Assembly: GCA_038025085.1 (NCBI GenBank)
Contig: CM076146.1
Coordinates: 13,816,501-13,880,500 of the forward strand
Length of the DNA: 64,000 nucleotides
Direction: 5' to 3'
Source: Tetragonia tetragonoides
Taxonomy: Eukaryota > Streptophyta > Magnoliopsida > Caryophyllales > Aizoaceae
The translations under genes and the position numbers were made by a program. Shown piece by piece: positions 54,770 to 64,000 of the stretch. The notes under the pieces were generated by a model, which made no database searches, was not told the DNA's origin, and worked only from the letters and a program-made list of their open reading frames with translations. How positions within the stretch are numbered: the first letter of the stretch is position 1; each line of letters begins with the position of its first letter.

Positions 54770-56390
54770 GTATTGGCATGTTCCTGCAAGTAAAATCATG
54801 AAAGATGAACCTTGGTCATGTTGCCCTTCTCATCATCCACCACCATCTGGCACACCACCACCACCAACAAAAATAAAAAACACAAACACAACCAAAACAG
54901 AAAATACAAACACCCAAAATAAAACACACCACTACCACAGGGAAAACCAACAGTAAGAACAAAATCAGGAGTCAGAAAAACTGCCACAGCAAAGGGAGTG
55001 AGAACAAGAATAGCACCACCAACACTTGGGCTAATCGCAAATCAGTTAGGGTAATTCAAGTTAAAATACTCGGACTGACGGATACTTTGGCTCAATTTTT
55101 CTGCTTCAATATCCTCTACATGATGTCTGAGTGACAACAAAAACCAATTACGGACCAAATAATTTGAGAAATATAGAGCTTTTTTCTTTGACTCCCAAAT
55201 TCTACTCCCAATAGTGGAGAATTCATTTCAGCCAAAAGTCACAACTATCTGTCCTATTTTCCCCTGTTAATTAGCAACAGGGAACTAAGGAACTGTGGCT
55301 ACTAAAGAAACATGTCAAATGTCTATTTAATTGAGGAGCCAAATTGTTTAGTCCATTATCATGAAATATGTTCTCAAGCATATCAAAACATATTTCAGGT
55401 TAGTAGACATGGACATCGACATCGATGCAGAAGAACAGCAACTCCAGACGTAGCGACAGACAAGCAAACAACAACAACCAATTGATGACATTTTTGATAA
55501 AGAACAAATCTTCATAATGATGATCCGGGTTATGCAGAAACTATACATATTTGACAGAGAAATGCAATTAAGATAATTTGGAGAAACGTGAAATTAAATT
55601 GCGAAGGGGGGGGGGGGGGAAACAGTAAACACAACACAAAATCCGGGAAAAACAGAGCTTGCTTTAGCTTGTCGCTTAGACGTTTAGGTTTAAGTTGGGA
55701 TATCAGGGCCTGATTTTAGTTTTGAAGCCCAAAAGCCCAGTTACGTGAAAATAGGAAGAGTCTTTATTTGGGAGCACGACTTATTCCGCAAGACCCTTAC
55801 ATTCTTTTTATATAGGTAATGATAATGATATACAAATTGAGGCATATTATACTTGTGCCTTAATCGAACACCAATATTGAACCAAGCGTATCCATTGAGC
55901 ATTATTCACATTAATCGGCACTTGACTTGCATTTTGAACTTGTGTTTTCTCAGGCTTGAAGAACTGTTTTTTCAGTTAGTACCTGTGACTCCTCCATTGA
56001 TTGCCAACCTTAGAAAGGATTCCATCATAAATATCCCCATCCTTTGGCATTATAAACTTCTCCTGCATATTCCATAAACCATTAGCATTAGAATATCTCC
56101 TCACGAACCAGATCTTGCAAATGATCAGATTTGAAGTTCGTACAATATTAATGCTTGTGTTTTCACATAAAAAGCATGCTGTAATTTGTAGTTATACTTA
56201 TAGCTTGTTAAACTGAGATCTTTTGCTTGAGGCATTCTAGGAGAAGAGTACTTACCCGAACTATTCTTACAATTTCGAGCTTTTAAGTTTTTTGTACGCA
56301 ATGCCAATTTTCTTCACCAATAGGACATAGATCCTCGTTTTGACGATATCTCCTAGAAATTTGATCAGAACATGTCCCCCTTTCTCAATT
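54770..56390. other. No gene assigned; probable continuation of the Helitron-like DNA
   Basis: If the composite LTR unit is set aside, 47941-48120 joins 54770 onward. Contains an ACC/CAC-rich stretch (54828-54940), a run of 14 G (55606-55619) and ORFs with no recognised family (for example 55853-56077). A Helitron 5' end (TC after A on the minus strand) may lie near 55823 but is not certain. Confidence 0.35.
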
Positions 56391-56762
56391 CACTAGTACA
56401 AGAAAGGGATTGTACGGAGGTTCAATTATAGTGGTCATGAATTAAAACGCTGTACAATACAAGGAGGTGGCATTTTTTGTAAATAAAGTGACAATCAAGT
56501 ACGTCGAGTCAGGAAAAAAAACAAATAGCGCGAATACTCCAATTCGCGCTTTCCTTCTCAAAACCCCAGCCAAATAACCACGATCCCTCACCCAAATAAA
56601 CAAAAACAAAAAACCCTACCACGACCCTTCAGTTTTCTTCAAAAAAATCAAGGAGCCCTAGAATAGAGAACTTGTCCCCATCACTTTCGCCTCCTCTCAC
56701 CGGCGACCCGCTCCCGACCGGCGACGCAATTTCTCTGCCCGCGCTCTCCGCTCATCAGTGAC

Positions 56763-57494
56763 TAGGCCTGGCAATGGGTGGGATTTGGGTTGGGTGGAGT
56801 ATCACCCGCATCCACCCATTTAATTTTTAAGCTTCACCCGTCCACCCATCACCCACGCAATACTCCACCCGCATCCAATTCACCCATCACCCGCGGGTGA
56901 ACGGGTGGATATGGGTGGTAAACGGGTGAATAAAGAGCTAAACTATATTAAGGGATTTTGACAAAAATACCCAACCCATTTAATTTTTAAGCTTCACCCG
57001 TCCACCCATCACCCACGAAATACTTCACCCGCATCCAATTCACCCATCACCCGCGGGAGAACGGGTGGATATGGGTGGTAAACGGGTGAATAAAGAGCTA
57101 AACTATATTAAGGGATTTTGACAAAAAATCAACTTAACAAATTAAATTTCATAAAATGAAACCAACATACTTGGGTGAAAAAGTGCAAGAGCCCATAACA
57201 AAGTCTCATATTACAAAGAAATCCTATTATTACTAAGATACATAACCCTAAATGTCTTATTTTAATTTTTGGTGATGGTCTTTTTGTTTTTTAATGTATA
57301 ATAAAATATTAAACGGGTGATTGGTGGATTCGTGGGTCGGGTTCGCAGGTGGAAAATCATCACCCGAATCCCATCCGACCCACTACTTGATCCATCCACC
57401 ACCCGCCCATTCACCCATTTATTCGGGTTTTCACCCATTTATTTAGGGCGGGTGGAGTGGGTTCGTGGATACCCACAACCCATTGCCAGGCCTA
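56763..57494. mobile_element. hAT-type MITE 3, 732 bp
   Basis: Inverted ends TAGGCCTGGCAATGGG / CCCATTGCCAGGCCTA are perfect over 16 bp. A perfect 8-bp duplication TCAGTGAC flanks them (56755-56762 and 57495-57502). The interior has CACCCATCACCC/GGGTGGATATGGGTGG-type words. It also has a roughly 160-bp direct repeat (about 56817-56970 and 56977-57126) sharing AACGGGTGAATAAAGAGC. No coding sequence. Confidence 0.95.
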
Positions 57495-57502
57495 TCAGTG
57501 AC

Positions 57503-58184
57503 GCACCAGAATTCTACTAGAGGCAGACGGAATAGGAAGTATTCTCTCATGAACTGATGTTTTGGGTGCCCATCTTTTCAGTTTACTCTTTTTATAATCG
57601 AAACATGGCTCTTTTCAATTTGCAAGTTTTGCCCAGAGAATTCAGACTTTCTTTCGGGTTTTCCTGGTCACCGAGGGTGCCTGTTGATCTGCTTAACCTG
57701 AATTCTGCTCTCTCAGTCTTAGTAATCATCATGCTTGGTATTATTCTTTCTTTTTCATTATCTCCTTGATTTCTAGGGTTTCCAATTATGTATGTCAAAA
57801 TCAAAATCGGGCTCTGCACACTGTATATGTGTTTAATTTCGTTTTTTTATTTATTTTAAATTTACTGAAGTGCTCTGATTTTGATTTGGTAAAGAAATGT
57901 TAAATTGTGAATAAACTGTTTTGAATTAAAGCAATATAGATGCACTTTAGGGGTTTTGATGAGGTTATAGGTTGAATTATTAGAATTTCTGTATGGAATC
58001 AGAAAACGGTTAAGTGTGATTAGAAGGTGCCTATTGATGGGGGAGCTCTGGGCAAAAAATTGGTTGGAATTTGGGATGTTCGATTTATTGTGCAGCGGAG
58101 TGATATGATTTTCTGGAGATATTTGCTGTTATATTATGAACTATAGGGTTGTAGGGACAAGTCACAAATTTGTTTAAACCCCTT
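57503..58184 (+). other. CACTA 5' non-coding region
   Basis: No recognisable gene. A 70-codon ORF (57557-57769) has no known domain. Probably leader and intron of the TNP2 transcript. Confidence 0.4.
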
Positions 58185-58872
58185 GACAGTGTAACAATCC
58201 GGCCCAACTGGGCCGCTGGTGACCCCACAAACCACCACAAGCCTTTCCAGCATGCTTTGTCCTCACTCGCATGCCCCTGAGAAAACTTCCCAGGAGGTCA
58301 CCTATCCTAGTACTACTCCTAGCCAAGCACGCTGGAGTTTCTTAGGTTTGAGATCCCTGAAAAGGATATGCATCTTGATGATATGAGTAGTATTATCAAA
58401 CCATTTAAGCTGTAATCAACCATGAAATATCGGGGTATTATACTCACCCCCACTCAAAGAACGCAACGTCCTCATTGCGCACATGGCACTCTGCTAGCCC
58501 CAGAATCCTCCCCTGCTAGGTGGGTGCCCTGGGACAGGCGGAGCACACAGTCGCAGGGTTGCTCTGATACCATTTGTAACACCCCGGCCCAATTGGACCG
58601 CTGGTGCCACCCAGAACTGCTTCCATGGATGAGAACTGACCCCACAAACCACCACAAGCCTTTCCACCATGCTTTGTCCTCACTCGCATGCCCCTGAAAA
58701 AACTTCCCAGGAGGTCACCCATCCTAGTACTACTCCCAGCCAAGCACGCTTAACTGTGGAGTTTCTTAGGTTTGAGCTCCATGAAAAGGATATCCATATT
58801 GATGATATGAGTATTATTATCAAACCATTTAAGCTAATACTCAACCATGAAATATTGGGGTATTACAGATAG
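58185..58872 (-). mobile_element. Cassandra TRIM with 5S rRNA-like segment in the LTRs
   Basis: Minus-strand element of 58867-58190. The 5' LTR (58867-58575, 293 bp) starts TGTAATACCCC and ends GGTGTTACA. The PBS TGGTATCAGAGC is at 58572-58561. The internal region has a purine tract (GAGTGGGGGTGAG) next to the 3' LTR (58442-58190, 253 bp). Five-bp flanks GACAG (58185-58189) and GATAG (58868-58872) differ by one base. LTR positions 58755-58695 on the minus strand read AGTTAAGCGTGCTTGG, then AGTAGTACTAGGATGGGTGA and CCTCCTGGGAAG, the second half of plant 5S rRNA with its internal promoter. This is diagnostic of Cassandra. The 3' LTR lacks about 40 bp in two deletions. It has no coding capacity, as expected. 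Confidence 0.92.
58695..58756 (-). other. 5S rRNA-derived segment in the Cassandra LTR
   Basis: Matches the conserved region of plant 5S rRNA containing the polymerase III internal control boxes. A second, slightly deleted copy is at about 58278-58335 in the other LTR. It is a retrotransposon part and not a 5S gene: the 5' half of 5S rRNA is absent. Confidence 0.85.
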
Positions 58873-60218
58873 TCCTGTGTACATTCTGATGATTTCCTGA
58901 AGTCATAATTAGCAAACTGTAAGCACCGATTTCCCAAGCCTAGAAAAAATATTACTATCTTAAAATTAACTGACATAAACTTCTCAAGACAAGATAAGAG
59001 ACAATTTGATAAGTGATTACATGAATCAAACACACATAACTACCACTAGCTTCAACCATCTATATATGAAGTTGTCTACTTGTTTGATCTAAACTGAATG
59101 TTGATATGCAAGTGTTCGAATGAGTTTAATTGTCTTGTTGGGTTATCTACTAGTGAGTGAGACACATTTATTCAATGTTTACATGCTGGGTTCTTATAAG
59201 AGCTAACATCTGAATTTCTGTAAGTTTTGGTTCCGTCAGTTTCAGACTCTTATTGGCCCCTGTTTTTCACATACCCTTATTGCTTATAGGCCTGCCTTTC
59301 CAGCATGTTTGTGTGTTTCTAGTGTCCTTGAACGATAAGTAATCAAGAGCATAAAACTTGAACTTCAAAACCATTGTTTAGTACTTTGTTTCTAGGTCTT
59401 AAATTGATTAAAAGTGGAACTGTTTTCTGCTGTCAAAATTCAGACATGCTATCCATCTTCGTTCATCTTATTCAGACTTATTCTTGCATATCAATTGGGT
59501 GAAATTCAATGATTAGTAAGTATACTACGCATGCATCAATTATCATTCAGTTTGGTAAAGTGCATGTGCACTAAAATGATGATTTTGCCATATTATTGTA
59601 CTGCAAATTGCTGCTGAATTTACACCTGGAAATTGCCTGTTTAGCTTTGAATTTTACTTTTATAATGTTGTAAACTTCATGTTCACGCAACATATGTATG
59701 GTAGTAACAATACAGATCGTTTAGGCCTTGTTTACAGCATGTTAGAAGGTGTTTTTATCCATGTATGTAAATAGAATCTAATCTGAAATTTCAGATCAGA
59801 GTTTTACATTGACAGACTGCTTTTTGAGTGTCCTGAGGTTGAAATTACAATGCTGAGTGGCTGCACTAAGTAGTGAAACAAAGCAATACCTAGGATTAAC
59901 TTTTATGTGCTTTAATTGCCAATGTTTTTCTGCATAAGGGTCTGTTTTTTGGCCTGTACTTCTTATCTGAATTCTGCGTTAGAACTAATTCTTAGTCATT
60001 TGAAGGTCCTACCATAAAATGAGAAGTGGCAAAAAACAATGTGTTGTTCCTGTATTTCACCCAGTTATAGAAACAATGTGGACAGGAAATATAGAGTACA
60101 ATCACATTAAAAAACATGTTCCGAATGTAAATTAAGATTTATGAAAAACTGATTAATGAAACTTTTACAAATTGATGAGGTCTTTGTCTTTGTGAATATT
60201 TAGACTGGGGAATCAAGC
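58873..60218 (+). other. Intron-like region before TNP2
   Basis: AT-rich with no gene or repeat that I can recognise. Likely a first intron or leader of the CACTA transposase transcript. Confidence 0.4.
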
Positions 60219-63200
60219 ATGGATCGAGATTCAATATTATTAGGTGATAGAACTGTTGATGGGTATGATATAGAGGTTGAAAAGTTTATTGAACTTGCTG
60301 TGCGTGATGCTAAAACTCACCATACAAGGTTCATATTTTTCCCTTGTGTTGATTGTAAAAACCTTGCATTGCATGCCAACCTTGATGCGGTAAGAGATCA
60401 TTTACATGGAAGGGGATTCGGACGCGGATATAAACAGTGGAGATGGCATTGAGAAAGTGGAAAGTCTTAAAATCCCGGTGACAATGGAGGGTCTCAAAAT
60501 GATGTGTTTGTGGATGATCGATTAGAAGAAATGGTTGAAGATATTGTTGAGAATTTTATTGATACGCCTGAACTCCTTGCTACCTTGGTAGGTGATAGTG
60601 AAAAGGAACTTTATCCCGGTTGTAATGGATACACACGATTGTCCGCCGTTCTTAAATTGTACAATCTGAAAGCAACTCATGGTTTGACCGATGTGTGTTT
60701 CACAGCTTTGTTAAAGTTGTTGAAGGATATGCTTCCGAAAGAAAATGCACTTCCTGATCGCACTTACGAGGCCAAAAGAATATTATGTCCAATGGGTATG
60801 GAGTATAAAAAGATACATGCTTGCCCTAACGATTGTATACTCTATCGAAATGAGTATGAAAACGCTCATTTGTGTCCAAAATGCAAGACTTCTCGGTACA
60901 AGAAGAAGCATTCTAGTGGTGACGTTGACGACCCTATTGAGGTGAAAAGTAAAGGGTCCCTTGCGAAAGTGTTGTGATATCTTCCCATAATACCAAGATT
61001 CAAACGAATGTTTTCCAATTCAAAAGATGCTAAAAACTTGATATGGCATGCAGATCGCTATGTTCCCCCAAATGACAAGAAGCTTCGACATGTTGCGAAT
61101 CATCAGTGGAAACAAATTAATTCGAGTTATCCTTTGTTGGTGGAGAAGCAAGAAACCTAAGGCTCGGTTTGTGTACTGATTGAATGAATCCATATGGCAG
61201 TTTGAGTAGCACACATAGCTCTTGGCCTGTTTTGCTGGTGATCTACGACCTTTCTCCCTTGCTATGCATGAAGCGTAAGTATATTATGTTGTCACTAATG
61301 ATTTCGGGGCCAAAACAACCTGGAAACGATATAGATGTTTACTTGGCACCCTTAATTGACGACCTCAAGAAGTCTTAGGATGAAGGCGAGGTAGTGTTTG
61401 ATGCATATTGCTAACAATCTTTTACACTGCATTCGACGATGTTTTGCACAATAAATGATTTCCCGGCATATGGAAATCTGTCCGGGTATCCTGTTAAAGG
61501 AGATGTTGCATGCGCTATGTATGGAGAATACTTGTTCATGTCAATTTGCCCATGGAAGGAAGACTGTATCTCAGTCATCGGAGATTTCTTCCAGAGTCCC
61601 ACCCTTATCGCCGACTAAAGAAGGCATTCAATGGAAATTACGAATTGGGAAAGCTCCGGTAGAGACGGGGAAAGATATATATGAACGTGTGAAGGACATC
61701 AAAGCGGAATTTGGCAAACCCAATGCTTATGCAAGTGATAAGGGTTGCTATAAGAAAAGGTCAATATTTTGGGATCTTCCACACTGGGAGACATTGGATG
61801 TGAGGCATTGTCTTGATGTGATGCATATCGAGAAAAACATTGCTGATAGTTTGCTTGGAACCTTATTGAACATTCCGGGTAAGACAAAAGATGGATACAA
61901 TTCAAGGCTAGATTTGGTTGATATGGGTATGCGACCGCAATTAGCACCAGAGAAGTGGGGTGAATGCACATATTTGCCTCCTGCTTGTTACACATTGTTA
62001 AGAAAGGAGAAAGTAAGCTTGTGTGAGAGTCTCAGTGGTGTCAAGCTCCCTCTAGGGTATTCTTCAAACATTGCTAGGCTTGTTTCGATGAAAGATTTGA
62101 AGTTGCTCGGTTTAAAGTCTCATGATTATCATGTGCTAATGCAGCAATTGCTTCCCGTAGCCATTCAATCCATATTGCCTAAGCATGTTAGGCACGCTGT
62201 CACTAGACTTTGCTTTTTTCCCAATGTGATATGTAACAAAGTGGTTGAACCTGATAAACTTGATGACTTGGAAGATGAAGTAGTCGTGACTTTGTGTCAA
62301 CTTGAGATGTACTTTCCACCTTCTTTCTTCGACATTATAGTGCAGCTAGTTGTTCATATAGTGAGAGACATAAGAATTTGTAGACCTGTTTATTTGCGAT
62401 GGATGTATCCTTTTGAGCGGTGTATGGAAGTCTTAAAAAGGGTATGTGAAGAATCGATATCGACCTGATGCTAGCATTGTGGAAGGTTACATAGCGGAGG
62501 AGGTTATTGAGTTTTGCACTAACTACTTATCTGACACACCTACTATTGGACTTCTCAAATCTCGCCACAAGGGAAGGATTGAGGGTAAGGGTATACGGGG
62601 AGGTAAAGTGCTTAGCCCACCCCATGGTGACTTGAAAATGGCCCATCTTTACGTCTTGCGTAATTTTAAGGAAGTGGAACCCTACGTAGAAGCACATATG
62701 AGAGAATTAAAGGAGAAGAATCGTAGATGGGGTGATAAGGAGATACTTACTGAACATAATTGAAGCTTTATCAAATGGTTCAATGATGCTGTCACCGAGC
62801 ATGATCTTTCCGAAACTTTGAGATGGTTAGCCTATATGCCCAATTCCAATGTCGTATCTTATTCTGGTAATGACATTAATGGGTACTCAGTTTACACTCA
62901 GAACCATGATGATAATAGTACCGCGCAAAATAGTGGTGTGAGTTTAATGACGGAGGCATTGCATGTATCTAGCTCCAAAGATAAGAATCCTTTATATGGG
63001 GAGATATCATATTATAGGGTCATAGAAGAGATATGGGACATTGACTACATAAAATTTAAGGTGCCTTTGTTTCGATATAAGTTGATTTATACCAAAGGGG
63101 TTTGAAATAATGAATTAGGGTTCACATTAGTGGATCTAGAAAGGGAAGGTTTTACGGGTGAACCATTCATATTGGCATCCCAAGCAAGGCAAGTTTTCTA

Positions 63201-63450
63201 TATCACTGACCCGTGTGATAAGAAGTGGTCCATAGTACTTCAAGGAAAGAAACAACTTGTGTCGCTGGATGAAACTGAAAATGAGATTGATCTTGACGAG
63301 ATCCCACCATTTTCTATAGGACTACCCCAAGTGAGGTCGATGGAGGAAGATAGCAATATGGACACACTCCTTTTGTTGTATCATGCCGAAGGCTTATGCA
63401 TTGAGGATCAAAACAGTAAAAAAAGAAAAAGGAAATCCAAAAGGCAATGA
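60219..63450 (+). pseudogene. CACTA TNP2-like transposase, broken
   Basis: TNP2 is the catalytic transposase of plant CACTA elements. Domains in order: transposase-associated domain (60219-60455; GVEKF-like start, FFPCVDCKNL, GFGRGYKQWRWH with the family's WxxHGE interrupted by TGA at 60450-60452), then the TNP2 core. The core has GDSEKELYPGCNGYTRLSAVL, LPDRTYEAKRIL, ACPNDCILYRNEYE, IPRFKRMFSNSKDAKNLIWH, SGPKQPGNDIDVYLAPLIDDL and INDFPAYGNLSGYPVKG. Then come FWDLPHWETLDVRHCLDVMHIEKN, DUF4218 (RLVSMKDLKLLGLKSHDYH, then LCQLEMYFPPSFFDIIVQL) and a C-terminal DUF4216 (NELGFTLVDLEREGF, QARQVFYITDP). Stops at 60450, 60468, 60975 (at a conserved Trp), 62761 and 63103, plus frame changes near 61155, 61440 and 62450, make it non-functional. 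It ends in a basic tail. Confidence 0.92.
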
Positions 63451-63534
63451 AGGTATTTAGGCAAGTTATACTTGGAAACATAAAAATGAAATTATAATAT
63501 TATTCAACAATAATCTTAAAATGTTCTAAACTGC

Positions 63535-63812
63535 ATGTTTATTATTTGCTGCATGTGCTGCCTGCGCAGCAAGTAAATTGTTACTGTCGTTTGATGTTGT
63601 AAATTGTTGTTGTTTGCTGCTTAATTTTGCTGCTGAATCGCTATTATGTGCTGCTGTAAATTGCTGAATTTGTTGCTGTTTGCTGCTGAATTTGCTACTG
63701 TTTGCTGCTGAAATCACTGTCATGTGTTGCTGTAAATTGTTGCTGTTTGCTTGCGGTTGCATTTGCTGTTTGCTTGCTGTAAATTGTTTCTGTTTGCTTG
63801 CTGTAAATTCTT
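63535..63812 (+). repeat. Imperfect TTGCTGCTG/TGTTTGCTTGC repeats
   Basis: Repeated words of the kind TTTGCTGCTGAA and TGCTGTAAATTGTT run through the intergenic or intronic stretch between the two CACTA genes. On the minus strand this gives a Gln/Asn/Ser-rich ORF that is an artefact of the repeat. Confidence 0.75.
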
Positions 63813-63836
63813 ATGTATTTTGGGTGTCTGCAGGTT

Positions 63837-64000
63837 ATGGCTAATAAGAAGAAGCGCGCTCACACCACCGAAGGTTATACAGGTAACAAAACTGGGACAA
63901 CCAATAAGACTCGTAGAAAAGCAACTATGTGTACCCATTTGACTGATAGGCGTGCAAAAGGGGAGAAGACTCCGGTTGAGTTTGATGGTGAGCTTGAGCC
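63837..64000 (+). CDS. CACTA second gene (TNP1/PttA-like), N-terminus, cut by the window end
   Basis: A good acceptor (GTGTCTGCAG, ending 63833) precedes this ATG. The frame starts MANKKKRAHTTEGYTG and continues with a basic stretch and HLTDRRAKGEKTPVEFDGELE. This resembles the N-terminal (K/R)RAKGEKIPVEF block of plant CACTA TNP1/PttA-type proteins. It is open to the window end. Only 54 codons are visible, so intactness is unknown. It is the counterpart of the DUF8039/Ulp1 gene on the other strand at 43.4-47.8 kb. Confidence 0.7.
   Translation, partial: MANKKKRAHTTEGYTGNKTGTTNKTRRKATMCTHLTDRRAKGEKTPVEFDGELE

Larger units (their letters stand above)
56391..64000 (+). mobile_element. CACTA (En/Spm) transposon, left part; runs off the window
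   Basis: CACTAGTACAAGAAAGGG at 56391 has the form of a plant CACTA terminal repeat. GTAC-containing words in both orientations follow it (56413 and 56450). TNP2-type and then TNP1/PttA-type genes lie in the usual order to the right. Nested inside are a hAT-type MITE and a Cassandra TRIM. The other terminus is outside the window. Confidence 0.65.

Noticed and set aside
58472..58743. Overlapping ORFs on both strands at 58.4-58.8 kb
   Set aside because: They lie within the Cassandra LTRs and internal region, which is non-coding; the frames are by-products of the GC-rich 5S-like sequence.
58680..58760. A functional 5S rRNA gene
   Set aside because: Only the second half of 5S is present, inside an LTR with PBS and target duplications, so it is a Cassandra element.
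63526..63938. Gln/Asn-rich minus-strand ORFs
   Set aside because: They are produced by TTGCTG-type repeats and overlap the plus-strand start of the CACTA second gene; no domain.

Overview
This window is plant nuclear DNA, almost certainly from a flowering plant. It holds intron-split exons of one host gene, plant-type non-LTR retrotransposons (LINEs), Ty3/gypsy LTR elements, a Cassandra TRIM with a 5S rRNA-like segment, CACTA and Mutator-like remnants, and short hAT-type elements. Nothing bacterial or organellar was seen. The sequence does not fix the species.

Left part (1-10.5 kb). The only host gene I recognise is an ABCG7-like half-size ABC transporter on the minus strand. Five exons between 10370 and 4620 encode the N-terminus and the whole nucleotide-binding domain. 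No membrane-domain exon was found in the remaining 4.6 kb. Exon 2 carries one extra base just before Walker A. Introns 1 and 4, and the DNA downstream of exon 5, hold 3' fragments of LINEs lying in the gene's own orientation. A foldback element with arms of about 190 bp opens the window.

Middle-left (11-14.9 kb). A Mutator-like derivative has a small exon encoding the PB1-like start of a MULE transposase. It is followed directly by eleven copies of a roughly 170-bp tandem repeat.

14.9-35.5 kb. This is a nest. A degenerate L1-type LINE is split in frame inside its reverse transcriptase by a 13.5-kb Tat-like Ty3/gypsy element (18859-32328). That element has LTRs, PBS, PPT and 5-bp target duplications. 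It keeps gag and integrase but has lost protease, reverse transcriptase and RNase H. It carries two antisense genes: a DUF7745-like ORF and a seven-exon plant-mobile-domain gene. GC-rich blocks built on the palindrome GCCGCTAGCGGC sit in the LTR promoters and upstream of both antisense genes. A hAT-type MITE follows the LINE tail.

36-48 kb. There is a diverged reverse-oriented LTR of the same family, two more LINE remnants, and a minus-strand CACTA remnant with a coiled-coil/DUF8039/Ulp1-protease gene. In that remnant a DUF8039-bearing segment is duplicated in tandem, and a 5'-truncated LINE is inserted with a 16-bp duplication.

48-55 kb. A composite LTR structure (LTR-internal-LTR-truncated internal-truncated LTR) is bounded as a whole by one perfect 5-bp duplication. 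It probably lies inside a Helitron whose 3' end is at 47941.

56.4-64 kb. This is the left part of a CACTA element running off the window. It has a 5' terminus, a nested hAT-type MITE with a perfect 8-bp duplication, a nested Cassandra TRIM, a broken TNP2 transposase and the start of the second (TNP1/PttA-like) gene. Almost every element ORF is broken, so the window is mainly a record of nested insertion and recombination.
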